Origin: Photorhabdus asymbiotica
GTDB lineage: Bacteria > Pseudomonadota > Gammaproteobacteria > Enterobacterales > Enterobacteriaceae
Length of the DNA: 64,000 bases
NCBI RefSeq assembly: GCF_003634575.1
Contig: NZ_RBLJ01000001.1
Span: forward strand, 186,001-250,000
Reading direction: 5' to 3'
The notes beneath the pieces were generated by a model. It was not told the DNA's origin. It was given only the letters and a program-made list of their open reading frames with translations, and did no database searches. Position numbers and translations under genes: made by a program. Below are positions 55,327 through 63,953 of the stretch, in pieces (position 1 is the first letter of the stretch; every line of letters starts with the position of its first letter).

Positions 55327-56955
55327 ATGGTATTTGAGCACGATAAAACCGTCGAAAGAAAAAGAAAACCGTCGATACAATTAGGCAATGATAAAGAGAA
55401 ATCATCTGAACAGGCACTCGAATTGCCTCAAAGTAAGCAGAATAATCCATTACTCCATGACCTCATCACCAGCAATAATTTACGTAAAGAGGCTGCGGTC
55501 TTTGCCAAACAAATTGGTCCCTCCTATCAGGGAATTCTGGATGGACTTGAGCATCTCCATAATCTAAGTGGGAATGAGCAATTGACGGCAGGTTTCGAAT
55601 TGCATCGACGCATTACCCGCTACCTTGAAGAACATCCTGATTCTAAACGTAATGCTGCCCTGAGAAGAACACAGACGCAATTGGGGGATTTGATGTTTAC
55701 CGGAACGTTGCAGGAAGTACGCCACCCATTATTGGAAATGGCGGAAACCCGTCCTGCAATGGCATCACAGATCTACCAGATTGCCCGTGATGAAGCCAAA
55801 GGTAATACACCTGGGCTGACCGATCTGATGGTACGCTGGGTGAAAGAAGATCCCTATCTTGCGGCCAAATCAGGCTATCAGGGGAAAATTCCTAACGATC
55901 TACCTTTTGAACCTAAATTCCATGTCGAGCTAGGCGATCAATTTGGTGAATTCAAAACGTGGTTGGATACTGCCCAAAATCAAGGGTTACTGACTCATAC
56001 CCGGCTTGATGAACAGAATAAACAGGTCCATCTTGGCTACAGCTATAACGAACTGCTAGATATGACCGGAGGAGTTGAAAGCGTGAAGATGGCGGTCTAT
56101 TTCCTTAAAGAGGCAGCCAAACAAGCCGAACCCGGTTCTGCCAAATCACAAGAGGCAATTTTACTCAACCGATTCGCTAATCCTGCCTATCTGACCCAAC
56201 TGGAACAAGGCAGATTGGCACAAATGGAAGCAATATATCACAGCTCGCATAACACGGATGTGGCTGCCTGGGATCAGCAATTTTCCCCGGATGCGCTGAC
56301 GCAATTTAATCATCAACTGGACAACAGCGTGGATCTGAACAGCCAGTTGTCTTTTTTACTTAAAGATCGTCAAGGATTACTGATCGGTGAAAGTCATGGC
56401 TCAGATCTGAACGGATTACGTTTTGTCGAAGAGCAGATGGATGCATTAAAAGCGCATGGCGTGACAGTCATTGGTCTGGAGCACTTACGCTCAGATTTAG
56501 CTCAACCATTGATAGATAAATTCCTGACAAGTGAGAATGAACCCATGCCGGCTGAATTGGCCGCAATGCTTAAGACCAAACATTTATCTGTGAATTTGTT
56601 TGAACAAGCCAGAAGTAAGCAGATGAAAATCATTGCCCTAGATAACAACAGTACAACGCGTCCAGCCGAAGGCGAACACAGCCTGATGTATCGTGCTGGT
56701 GCCGCGAATAACGTGGCGGTTGAGCGTTTACAACAATTGCCTGCGGAAGAGAAGTTTGTTGCCATTTATGGTAATGCTCATCTGCAATCCCATGAAGGTA
56801 TTGATCACTTTTTACCAGGCATTACCCATCGTCTTGGTTTACCGGCTCTCAAGGTAGACGAAAATAATCGCTTTACCGCTCAGGCTGACAATATTAATCA
56901 ACGCAAATGTTATGATGATGTGGTTGAAGTATCCCGTATTCAATTAACATCTTAG
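55327..56955 (+). CDS. PVC payload 1: GESH-motif (EreA/ChaN-like) effector
   Basis: The 542-residue protein starts MVFEHDKTVERKRKPSIQL, a basic leader shared with the next two genes and of the kind that targets proteins into PVC particles. Residues about 340-520 contain LLIGESHGSDLNGLRFVEEQ (Glu355, His357), GVTVIGLEHL, KIIALDNN and VAIYGNAHLQSH. These are landmarks of the TIKI/erythromycin-esterase/ChaN-like fold, which uses Glu and His residues for hydrolysis or metal binding. The same C-terminal module occurs in large toxins annotated as membrane-targeted effectors. The middle region (60-330) is helical and unrecognised. The target is unknown. Confidence 0.68.
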   Translation: MVFEHDKTVERKRKPSIQLGNDKEKSSEQALELPQSKQNNPLLHDLITSNNLRKEAAVFAKQIGPSYQGILDGLEHLHNLSGNEQLTAGFELHRRITRYLEEHPDSKRNAALRRTQTQLGDLMFTGTLQEVRHPLLEMAETRPAMASQIYQIARDEAKGNTPGLTDLMVRWVKEDPYLAAKSGYQGKIPNDLPFEPKFHVELGDQFGEFKTWLDTAQNQGLLTHTRLDEQNKQVHLGYSYNELLDMTGGVESVKMAVYFLKEAAKQAEPGSAKSQEAILLNRFANPAYLTQLEQGRLAQMEAIYHSSHNTDVAAWDQQFSPDALTQFNHQLDNSVDLNSQLSFLLKDRQGLLIGESHGSDLNGLRFVEEQMDALKAHGVTVIGLEHLRSDLAQPLIDKFLTSENEPMPAELAAMLKTKHLSVNLFEQARSKQMKIIALDNNSTTRPAEGEHSLMYRAGAANNVAVERLQQLPAEEKFVAIYGNAHLQSHEGIDHFLPGITHRLGLPALKVDENNRFTAQADNINQRKCYDDVVEVSRIQLTS

Positions 56956-57026
56956 CTACCGTGCAATCGCTAATATAACAAGACCCAAGATGAATACTTC
57001 TCACTAAAAACTTATAGGTGCTAATT

Positions 57027-57941
57027 ATGGTGTATGAATACGCTAAAACCAATGATAGAAAAAGAAAACTCTCAACACAGTCAGATAATTATGAAGAAAA
57101 ATCATTTTCTCCCGTATTAGATTTATCCAGAAACAATCAAAATACGCCTAATATGGAAGATGAATATGAAACACCGCAGAATTTTATTAATAGAACTGGT
57201 CGAGAAAAACTATTCCGTGCAATCCGTATGGTAGCCTCGAATAAACGCGATCCCATTACAAAAGATCAAGTATCCGTGCCACCTGATGGTAATCTATTTA
57301 CCGAACTTAAAGATAAACATCTGGATAGAGCCGCGGAATATAAAAAATTAAAAACATGGCCAACACATGCTTCAATTATAGCAACCTCTCCCAGTGCTAA
57401 TACCCCTATTGCACAACATGTTTCCGGTGATGATGCATTAAGCCCTTATATCTCTACAGGTGACAAACCAGGGGCCGTGCAAAATACGGTAAGGAATTGG
57501 AATGGGATTGGACCCGCATCAGAAAGAAGACTGAGACCAGAAAAAACATGGTCTCCAATAATAGAGATCGACGTTAATAAGCTGCCTGACACCACTAAAA
57601 TCTTCGATCTGAATAAACCAAATAATACCTTCTTTAGTACCACCAATAGCGACATTGCTCAAAACGCCTTTGCAGACAAAGAAGTGCTAATTTCACCAGA
57701 AATTCCAGGCCTCGCTATTACACGTGTAATTAATGATCCAGAAGAGATCAAACAGATTGCTAATCTTAATCCAAGCCAATCGCTTATAGAGAAAAAGAAC
57801 ACCATACCAGAAGAAAAAATAATCTTTGAAGAAAAAAAATCGGTGCCAATACACGACAGTGACGCCGATATACCGTCATCATCATTTGTTTTTCCAAAAC
57901 GCAAGAAACCAAGAAATATAAGATCTCGTACTGATAGTTGA
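57027..57941 (+). CDS. PVC payload 2: ADP-ribosyltransferase-like effector
   Basis: The 304-residue protein starts MVYEYAKTNDRKRKLSTQS, the shared PVC leader. The core has AQHVSGDDALSPYISTGDKP, which resembles the H...SPFIST motif of bacterial ADP-ribosyltransferases. About 90 residues later, AFADKEVLISPEIPGLAITR could be the catalytic-Glu segment. This order fits an ART fold, but I cannot confirm the NAD-binding Arg. The last 50 residues are charged and rich in Lys and Pro (KRKKPRNIRSRTDS). The start is the ATG at 57027; a GTG at 57018 overlaps the AGGTG site. The lower confidence concerns function, not coding status. Confidence 0.55.
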   Translation: MVYEYAKTNDRKRKLSTQSDNYEEKSFSPVLDLSRNNQNTPNMEDEYETPQNFINRTGREKLFRAIRMVASNKRDPITKDQVSVPPDGNLFTELKDKHLDRAAEYKKLKTWPTHASIIATSPSANTPIAQHVSGDDALSPYISTGDKPGAVQNTVRNWNGIGPASERRLRPEKTWSPIIEIDVNKLPDTTKIFDLNKPNNTFFSTTNSDIAQNAFADKEVLISPEIPGLAITRVINDPEEIKQIANLNPSQSLIEKKNTIPEEKIIFEEKKSVPIHDSDADIPSSSFVFPKRKKPRNIRSRTDS

Positions 57942-58036
57942 TAATATACTTAAAAGATATTTTTTAACTATCATAATCACATTCAACAATTGGAAAATTA
58001 AACTTAATTTTCCAATTATAATCTAAAGGTAATAAT

Positions 58037-59011
58037 ATGGAACGTGAATATAATAAGAAAGAAAAACAGAAAAAGTCAGCAATTAAGTTGGATGATGCTG
58101 TTGGAAATAATGAGGAAAACATGGATATGACTAGCCCATTGGAACTTAATTCTCAATACACTAATAGAAAAAGGCCGGGGTTACGCGAGCGTTTTTCGGC
58201 CACTCTGCAACGTAACCTACCAGGCCATTCTATGCTCGATCGGGAGCTAACCACCGATGGTCAAAAAAACCAAGAGAGTCGATTCTCCCCTGGCATGATA
58301 ATGGATAGGATCATGCATCTCGGGGTCAGGACCCGATTAGGGAAAGTTCGAAATTCGGCAAGTAAATACGGGGGTCAAGTCACCTTCAAATTTGCCCAAA
58401 CCAAAGGTACCTTCCTGGACCAAATCATGAAACACAAAGACACCTCAGGCGGTGTCTGTGAGTCTATATCTGCTCACTGGATAAGCGCCCATGCCAAAGG
58501 TGAAAGCATCTTCGATCAACTCTATGTCGGGGGCCAAAAAGGAAAATTTCATATCGACACGTTGTTTTCCATTAAGCAGTTACAGATGGACGGCTATCTG
58601 GATGATGAACAAAGTACAATGACAGAGTACTGGCTTGGTACACAAGGCATTCAACCAAACAGGCAAAAAAATGACAACATGAACGAACACTCATCCAAGA
58701 TAGTGGGTGAAACCGGTACCAGAGGTACAAAAGACCTATTACGCGCTATTCTGGATACGGGTGATAAAGGATCAGGCTACAAGAAGATCAGTTTTCTCGG
58801 AAAAATGGCTGGACATACTGTCGCTGCCTATGTAGATGACCAGAAAGGTGTCACTTTTTTTGATCCCAACTTCGGTGAATTCAACTTTCCGGATAAAGTC
58901 TCATTTTCTCACTGGTTTACTGACGATTTTTGGCCAAAATCTTGGTACAGCCTGGAAATCGGTCTGGGGCAAGAATTTGAAGTCTTCAACTATGAGCCTA
59001 AAGAACCCTAA
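58037..59011 (+). CDS. PVC payload 3: YopT/LopT-type cysteine protease
   Basis: The 324-residue protein starts MEREYNKKEKQKKSAIKL, a basic leader like those of the two upstream genes. It then reads as a peptidase C58 (YopT/AvrPphB) enzyme with catalytic Cys141 in GGVCESISAHW, His260 in MAGHTVAAYVDD and Asp276 in TFFDPNFGEFNF. YopT itself is 322 residues with Cys139, His258 and Asp274, so the layout is nearly superimposable. YopT cleaves prenylated Rho GTPases from host membranes; the same role is inferred. Its place after the PVC structural genes defines the locus as a lopT-type PVC. AAAGGT precedes the start. Confidence 0.88.
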   Translation: MEREYNKKEKQKKSAIKLDDAVGNNEENMDMTSPLELNSQYTNRKRPGLRERFSATLQRNLPGHSMLDRELTTDGQKNQESRFSPGMIMDRIMHLGVRTRLGKVRNSASKYGGQVTFKFAQTKGTFLDQIMKHKDTSGGVCESISAHWISAHAKGESIFDQLYVGGQKGKFHIDTLFSIKQLQMDGYLDDEQSTMTEYWLGTQGIQPNRQKNDNMNEHSSKIVGETGTRGTKDLLRAILDTGDKGSGYKKISFLGKMAGHTVAAYVDDQKGVTFFDPNFGEFNFPDKVSFSHWFTDDFWPKSWYSLEIGLGQEFEVFNYEPKEP

Positions 59012-59110
59012 TTCACAACTATCCCTAACAACTTCATCGATAGAAATTCGGTCCTGCAAATTCAACATTTCCACTTCTTTTAGGACAATCATCAAATTAA
59101 GGAGAATAAA

Positions 59111-61891
59111 ATGATATCCACTTTCGACCCGGCCATATGTGCTGGCACTCCCACCGTCACGGTATTGGATAACCGGAACCTGACTGTGCGGGAGATAGTC
59201 TTCCACCGAGCCAAAGCAGGTGGCGATACCGACACACTTATTACCCGTCATCAGTATGATTTACGCGGAAATCTAACCCAAAGCCTTGATCCGCGCCTCT
59301 ATGACCTGATGCAGAAAGATAATACTGTGCAACCTAATTTCTACTGGCAGCACGATCTGTTAGGCAGAGTGTTGCATACGGTAAGTATCGATGCTGGCGG
59401 TACGGTGACACTCAGCGATATTGAAGATCGTCCCGCTTTGAACGTAAACGCCATGGGCGTAGTGAAAACCTGGCAATATGAAGCCAACTCATTGCCTGGC
59501 CGCTTGCTATCAGTCAGTGAGCAATCTGCTAATGAAGCAGTACCACGAGTTATCGAGCATTTCATCTGGGCCGGTAATTCTCAAGCGGAGAAAGACCTTA
59601 ACCTGGCTGGTCAGTATATGCGTCACTACGATACAGCTGGGCTGGATCAGCTCAACAGTTTGTCTCTGACCGGTGCACACTTATCTCAGTCATTGCAATT
59701 GCTAAAGGATGATCAAATGCCAGATTGGGCCGGTGATAACGAGTCAGTCTGGCAAAATAAACTAAAAAACGAGGTTCACACTACACAAAGTACAACAGAT
59801 GCCACCGGTGCACCTCTGACCCAAACCGACGCTAAAGAAAATATGCAGCGTCTGGCATACAACGTAACCGGGCAACTGAAAAGCAGTTGGTTGACACTGA
59901 ATGGGCAATTGGAACAGATCATCGTCAAATCCCTAGCCTATTCGGAATCAGGTCAAAAGATACGCGAAGAGCATGGTAACGGCGTCGTCACAAAATACTC
60001 TTATGAGCCTGATACCCAGCGATTAATCAATATCACTACCCAACGTTCCAAAGGACACGTTTTTAGTGAGAAATTACTCCAAGATTTACTCTATGAATAT
60101 GATCCGGTAGGTAACATAGTCAGTATTCTCAATCGTGCAGAAGCAACCCATTTCTGGCGCAATCAGAAAGTGTCTCCCAGGAACACTTACACCTATGACT
60201 CTCTATATCAACTTATTCAGTCTACCGGTCGCGAAATGGCTGATATTGGTCAACAAAACAACAAAATGCCTACACCACTTGTTCCTCTTTCCTCTGATGA
60301 CAAGGTATATACCACATACACCCGTACTTACAGTTATGACCGGGGCAATAATCTGACGAAAATTCAGCATCGTGCACCAGCAAGCCACAATATTTACACG
60401 ACAGAAATAACAGTATCCAACCGCAGTAATCGGGCGGTACTGAGCCATAACGGACTGACGCCAAGAGAAGTGGATGCTCAGTTTGATGCAAGTGGGCATC
60501 AGATATCGTTGCCGACAGGACAAAATCTAAGCTGGAATCAGAGAGGCGAGCTACAGCAAGCAACGACAATCAATCGTGATAATAGCGCAACAGACCGGGA
60601 ATGGTACCGCTACAATGCGGGTTCAGCGCGCATCCTGAAAGTCAGTGAACAGCAGACGGGTAACAGTACGCAGCAGCAGCAAGTCACTTATCTACCTGGG
60701 TTGGAACTGCGGACAACGAAATCAGGCACCAACACAACTGAAGATCTGCAAGTTATCACCATGGTGGAAACCGAGCGAACACAAGTGCGAATATTGCATT
60801 GGTCGGCAGGAAAACCCAATGACATAGCTAATAATCAAGTACGTTACAGTTACGACAATCTGATTGAGAGTAACGTTATGGAGCTAGACACCAAAGGTAA
60901 AATCATCAGTCAGGAAGAATATTATCCATACGGAGGTACCGCAATATGGACCGCAAGAAACCAAATTGAAGCCAGTTACAAAACCGTCAGATATTCAGGT
61001 AAAGAACGAGATAAAACGGGGTTGTATTACTACCGACACCGTTACTATCAGCCTTGGTTAGGTAGATGGCTAAGCGCCGATCCAGCGGGAACCGTGGACG
61101 GATTGAACTTGTACCGAATGGTCAAGAATAACCCAATTCGTTATCAGGATGAGTCGGGAACCAATGCAAACGATAAAGCTCAAGCAATCTTTAAGGAAGG
61201 TAAAAAAATAGCGATTAATCAACTCAAAATAGCCAGTAACTTTTTAAAAGATAGCAAAAATAGTGAAAACGCCCTTGAAATCTACAGAATATTTTTTGGG
61301 GGCCACCAAGATATTGAACAACTGCCACAATGGAAAAAACGTATCGACAGCGTTATTTATGGGCTAGACAAGTTGAAAACCACCAAACATGTTCATTATC
61401 AACAGGATAAATCAGGTTCATCCAGCACCGTTGCCGATTTAAATGTTGATGAGTATAAAAAATGGTCAGAAGGAAATAAAAGTATCTACGTGAATGTGTA
61501 TGCTGATGCGCTGAAAAGAGTGTATGAAGATCCCCTATTAGGTCGCGAGCATGTCGCCCATATTGCCATTCACGAATTATCTCATGGCGTATTGCGTACT
61601 CAAGATCATAAATATATTGGTGTTTTATCCAGCCCAGGCTCACACGACTTAACCGACTTGCTGAGTATACTTATGCCACCGGCCAATGAGCAGGATAGAA
61701 CAGAAAAACAGCGCCGTGCCACTGGCGCCAGAAAAGCGCTGGAAAATGCAGATTCATTTACCCTATCAGCACGATATTTGTACTACACTGCACAAGATCC
61801 AAATTTCTTATCATCCCTTCGCAAAGCACACAGAGACTTCAATAACAAAAAAACTGATCGGTTGATTATCAGGCCCCCTGAAAGACGGTAG
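59111..61891 (+). CDS. tccC: TccC-type toxin with metalloprotease C-terminus
   Basis: The 926-residue protein has the conserved Rhs/YD-repeat shell of insecticidal Tc toxin C subunits (residues 1 to about 675): TPTVTVLDNRNLTVREIVFH, DTDTLITRHQYDLRGNLTQS, EEYYPYGGTAIW, YSGKERDKTGLYYYRHRYYQ and the cleavage-region DPAGTVDGLNLYRMVKNNP (657-675). The variable toxin part (about 676-926) contains HIAIHELSHGVL with HELSH at 821-825 and Asp832 in RTQDHKY. That is the HExxH plus Asp pattern of deuterolysin-like M35 (aspzincin) metalloproteases. No tcA or tcB gene is nearby. AAGGAG precedes the start. It has no PVC leader. Confidence 0.85.
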   Translation: MISTFDPAICAGTPTVTVLDNRNLTVREIVFHRAKAGGDTDTLITRHQYDLRGNLTQSLDPRLYDLMQKDNTVQPNFYWQHDLLGRVLHTVSIDAGGTVTLSDIEDRPALNVNAMGVVKTWQYEANSLPGRLLSVSEQSANEAVPRVIEHFIWAGNSQAEKDLNLAGQYMRHYDTAGLDQLNSLSLTGAHLSQSLQLLKDDQMPDWAGDNESVWQNKLKNEVHTTQSTTDATGAPLTQTDAKENMQRLAYNVTGQLKSSWLTLNGQLEQIIVKSLAYSESGQKIREEHGNGVVTKYSYEPDTQRLINITTQRSKGHVFSEKLLQDLLYEYDPVGNIVSILNRAEATHFWRNQKVSPRNTYTYDSLYQLIQSTGREMADIGQQNNKMPTPLVPLSSDDKVYTTYTRTYSYDRGNNLTKIQHRAPASHNIYTTEITVSNRSNRAVLSHNGLTPREVDAQFDASGHQISLPTGQNLSWNQRGELQQATTINRDNSATDREWYRYNAGSARILKVSEQQTGNSTQQQQVTYLPGLELRTTKSGTNTTEDLQVITMVETERTQVRILHWSAGKPNDIANNQVRYSYDNLIESNVMELDTKGKIISQEEYYPYGGTAIWTARNQIEASYKTVRYSGKERDKTGLYYYRHRYYQPWLGRWLSADPAGTVDGLNLYRMVKNNPIRYQDESGTNANDKAQAIFKEGKKIAINQLKIASNFLKDSKNSENALEIYRIFFGGHQDIEQLPQWKKRIDSVIYGLDKLKTTKHVHYQQDKSGSSSTVADLNVDEYKKWSEGNKSIYVNVYADALKRVYEDPLLGREHVAHIAIHELSHGVLRTQDHKYIGVLSSPGSHDLTDLLSILMPPANEQDRTEKQRRATGARKALENADSFTLSARYLYYTAQDPNFLSSLRKAHRDFNNKKTDRLIIRPPERR

Positions 61892-61914
61892 CATTCCTGC
61901 GGCACCGGCACTAT

Positions 61915-61951
61915 AAGCGTTCGCTGCTATATCCTTGGTCAGTGAACGCTT
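61915..61951 (+). terminator. tccC terminator
   Basis: AAGCGTTCGCTG (61915-61926) pairs with CAGTGAACGCTT (61940-61951) with one mismatch, followed by TTCGTTTTC. It lies 24 bp after the tccC stop. Confidence 0.7.
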
Positions 61952-62034
61952 TTCGTTTTCTGCCCTGGCAAGAAGGTACGCATCCGGGTGGTTAAATCGG
62001 CTCTTTGCAGGCGTAATTCGAGTAGTTTTTTCAT
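61939..62034 (-). pseudogene. Possible remnant of a phage-capsid-type N-terminus
   Basis: A 31-codon minus-strand frame reads MKKLLELRLQRADLTTRM and ends before the terminator. The MKKLLELR-x-x-RA start resembles the N-terminus of HK97-type capsid proteins, but it is too short to be sure. Confidence 0.25.
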
Positions 62035-62100
62035 GGTGTTTTGTAGTTGTAGTTATATGTAAATACTATTTAACATCATAAAAAATAATAAAAAAGCCTC

Positions 62101-63200
62101 TATACCTGTGCTCATTGAAACTGCTTGATTTTCGCCCAAATGAGGTTCAGGGTATCCGTCATGAAAATATTCATTACCGATGAATAAAAAGCCGAACTTG
62201 AGCACCTCCATCACACCTGCCATGATAAGAGGGAGTGTGACCGCATCAAAGCGGTCCTTCTGGCCTCTGAGGGCTGGAGTTCTGTCATGATCGCTCAGGC
62301 CCTGCGCCTGCATGAAACGACCGTTAATCGTCATATCAGCGATTACCTTAATCACCGCAAACTGAAGCCCGAAAATGGCGGCTCTCAGAGCCACCTCAGC
62401 GAAACACAGACGCAGGAACTTATCGCTTATCTGACCGCAAATCTTCTGCCCACCACACAGGCGGTTATCCGCCTTGTCAAAGAAGCGTGGAATATCCGTT
62501 ACACCGTTCCCGGCATGAATAAATGGCTGCACCACAAGGGATTCAGTTATAAAAAACCGACCGGCGTGCCACACAAGTTCAACGCGGAACAGCAGCGGGC
62601 CTTTATAGAAACCTACGGGAAACTCAAGCAGGAAGCCGGAAACCATGAACCCATCCTGTTCATTGATGGCGTCCATCCCACGCAGGGGACGAAACTGGCT
62701 TATGGCTGGATGCGTAAAGGCCAGAAAATATAGTGAAAACCACGGGAAGCCGTCCCCGTCTGAACCTGATGGGGGCCCTTAATCTGGCTGATATTAGTCA
62801 AACGGTAGTACGCGAGTATGACCGTATCGACAGTTATCACATCGCCGAGTTTTTCATTGCTCTGCGTGAAACCTATCCGGTCAGTCAGAAGGTTCATATT
62901 ATCCTTGACGGAGCCGGTTACCACCGAAGCAGGCTGGTGAAAGACTGGGCTTATGTGATGAATATTGAGCTTCATTACCTGCCACCGTACAGCCCGAATC
63001 TGAACCCGATAGAAAGGCTGTGGAAGGTGATGAATGAACAAGTCAGGAATAACCATTATTTCGCCTCGACGACCTTGTTCAAGCAGGCAATACATCGCTT
63101 TTTTACGGAAATATTACCGGAACTGGCCGGGAACCTGTCGTGCCGTATTAATGACAACTTCCAGGTTATGAATCCTGCATCTTCAAGTTAAGCGGGTATA
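62101..63200 (+). mobile_element. IS630-family insertion sequence, decayed
   Basis: The 1100-bp element begins TATACCTG and ends CGGGTATA, with imperfect terminal repeats of about 24 bp. Both ends lie at TA, the target of this family. It contains a transposase gene broken by a stop codon and a frameshift. Confidence 0.78.
62161..63191 (+). pseudogene. IS630-family transposase with nonsense codon and frameshift
   Basis: The reading frame starts MKIFITDE at 62161 but meets TAA at 62185 where the related proteins would have Gln. It continues AQALRLHETTVNRHISDYLN (helix-turn-helix) and then FIDGVHPTQGTKLAYGW with the first catalytic Asp. At about 62730 it shifts by one base into a second frame carrying VHIILDGAGYHRS (second Asp) and SPNLNPIERLWKVMNEQ (Glu), which completes the DDE triad. 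The early stop and frameshift make an active product unlikely unless recoding occurs. Confidence 0.85.
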
Positions 63201-63472
63201 TCTTTTGGCAAAGGAGAAACCCATAAAACATCTGAAAATACAATAAAATCTCCTCCTTTATTGTATTTTCTTTGCCATTCTCTAAAATTTACATTATATA
63301 CAGGGACGTATTTTGAATATTCTCCTGTCGCCAACTCTCTCCACATATTATCTTTATAAAAACCCAGGTATACAACTGTTTTCACTTTACTTAAAACTCC
63401 ATCTCTACTCCAAACTCCAAGAAATTCATCAGGGTTAACAAAGTCATAGCTATCTTTTAAGTAAATCCCCAA
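63188..63472 (-). pseudogene. Gene fragment truncated at both ends
   Basis: The open frame of 94 codons (YLKDSYDFVNPDEFLGVWSR, then VVYLGFYKDNMWRELATGEY and FIVFSDVLWVSP) begins only with a TTG and has no convincing ribosome-binding site. Its last codons and stop (DIPA, TAA) are made of the IS630 right end. On its other side it meets a tccC fragment at 63485. It therefore looks like the middle of a lost gene; I do not recognise the family. Confidence 0.5.
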
Positions 63473-63484
63473 ACTCTCTGTAAG

Positions 63485-63619
63485 TTAGGCAGATGGTTAA
63501 GCGCTGATCCAACGGGAATCGTGGACGAATTGAACTTGTACCAAATGGTCAAGAATAAGCAATGGATTCATGAACTCAGAAAGCAAGAACGAATATCCAT
63601 TAATCAAACACAAAAATAG
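63485..63619 (+). pseudogene. tccC: tccC core fragment
   Basis: A 44-codon stretch reads LGRWLSADPTGIVDELNLYQ and MVKNKQW, ending IHELRKQERISINQTQK and TAG. It matches the tccC core at 61064-61135 (LGRWLSADPAGTVDGLNLYRM). The N-terminal shell and the toxin domain are missing, so this is debris of a second tccC gene. Confidence 0.82.
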
Positions 63620-63953
63620 TATTTTATAAAAAAATCTCTGGCAAATATTGTCAGGGATTTTTTTGATCTCAATGAGCATAAAAACATCATCGCAATCCCG
63701 GTTCAGTTCGATATGCGATCGATATCAAATTAACACCATCAGATCGATCTGTTAAATTTCACATGTCAATAAGTTTTTTATATGAATAAATGACAAATAT
63801 TTCACAGAAAAATAGCACAATATAAAAAAGGTATTTTTTACTAAAAAAATGTGGCCACAGTTATATATTCTAAAATAAAGCGCAAATTCTATACCATTTG
63901 GTTTAAAATCCACATTATGATAGTTGTCCCTACACCAAAGAGAAAAACTAATC
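63620..63953. other. Intergenic region before the nitrilase gene
   Basis: No gene is supported. It contains the tccC-fragment terminator, a perfect palindrome CAGATCGATCTG at 63740-63751 that could be an operator, and AT-rich DNA suitable for a promoter. Confidence 0.5.
63633..63664 (+). terminator. Terminator after the tccC fragment
   Basis: AATCTCTGGCAA pairs, with two mismatches, with TTGTCAGGGATT, followed by a run of T (GATTTTTTTGA). Confidence 0.65.

Noticed and set aside
62053-62676. A 207-codon minus-strand frame within the IS630 element
   Set aside because: It is the reverse reading of the transposase gene, which carries clear helix-turn-helix and DDE motifs on the plus strand.
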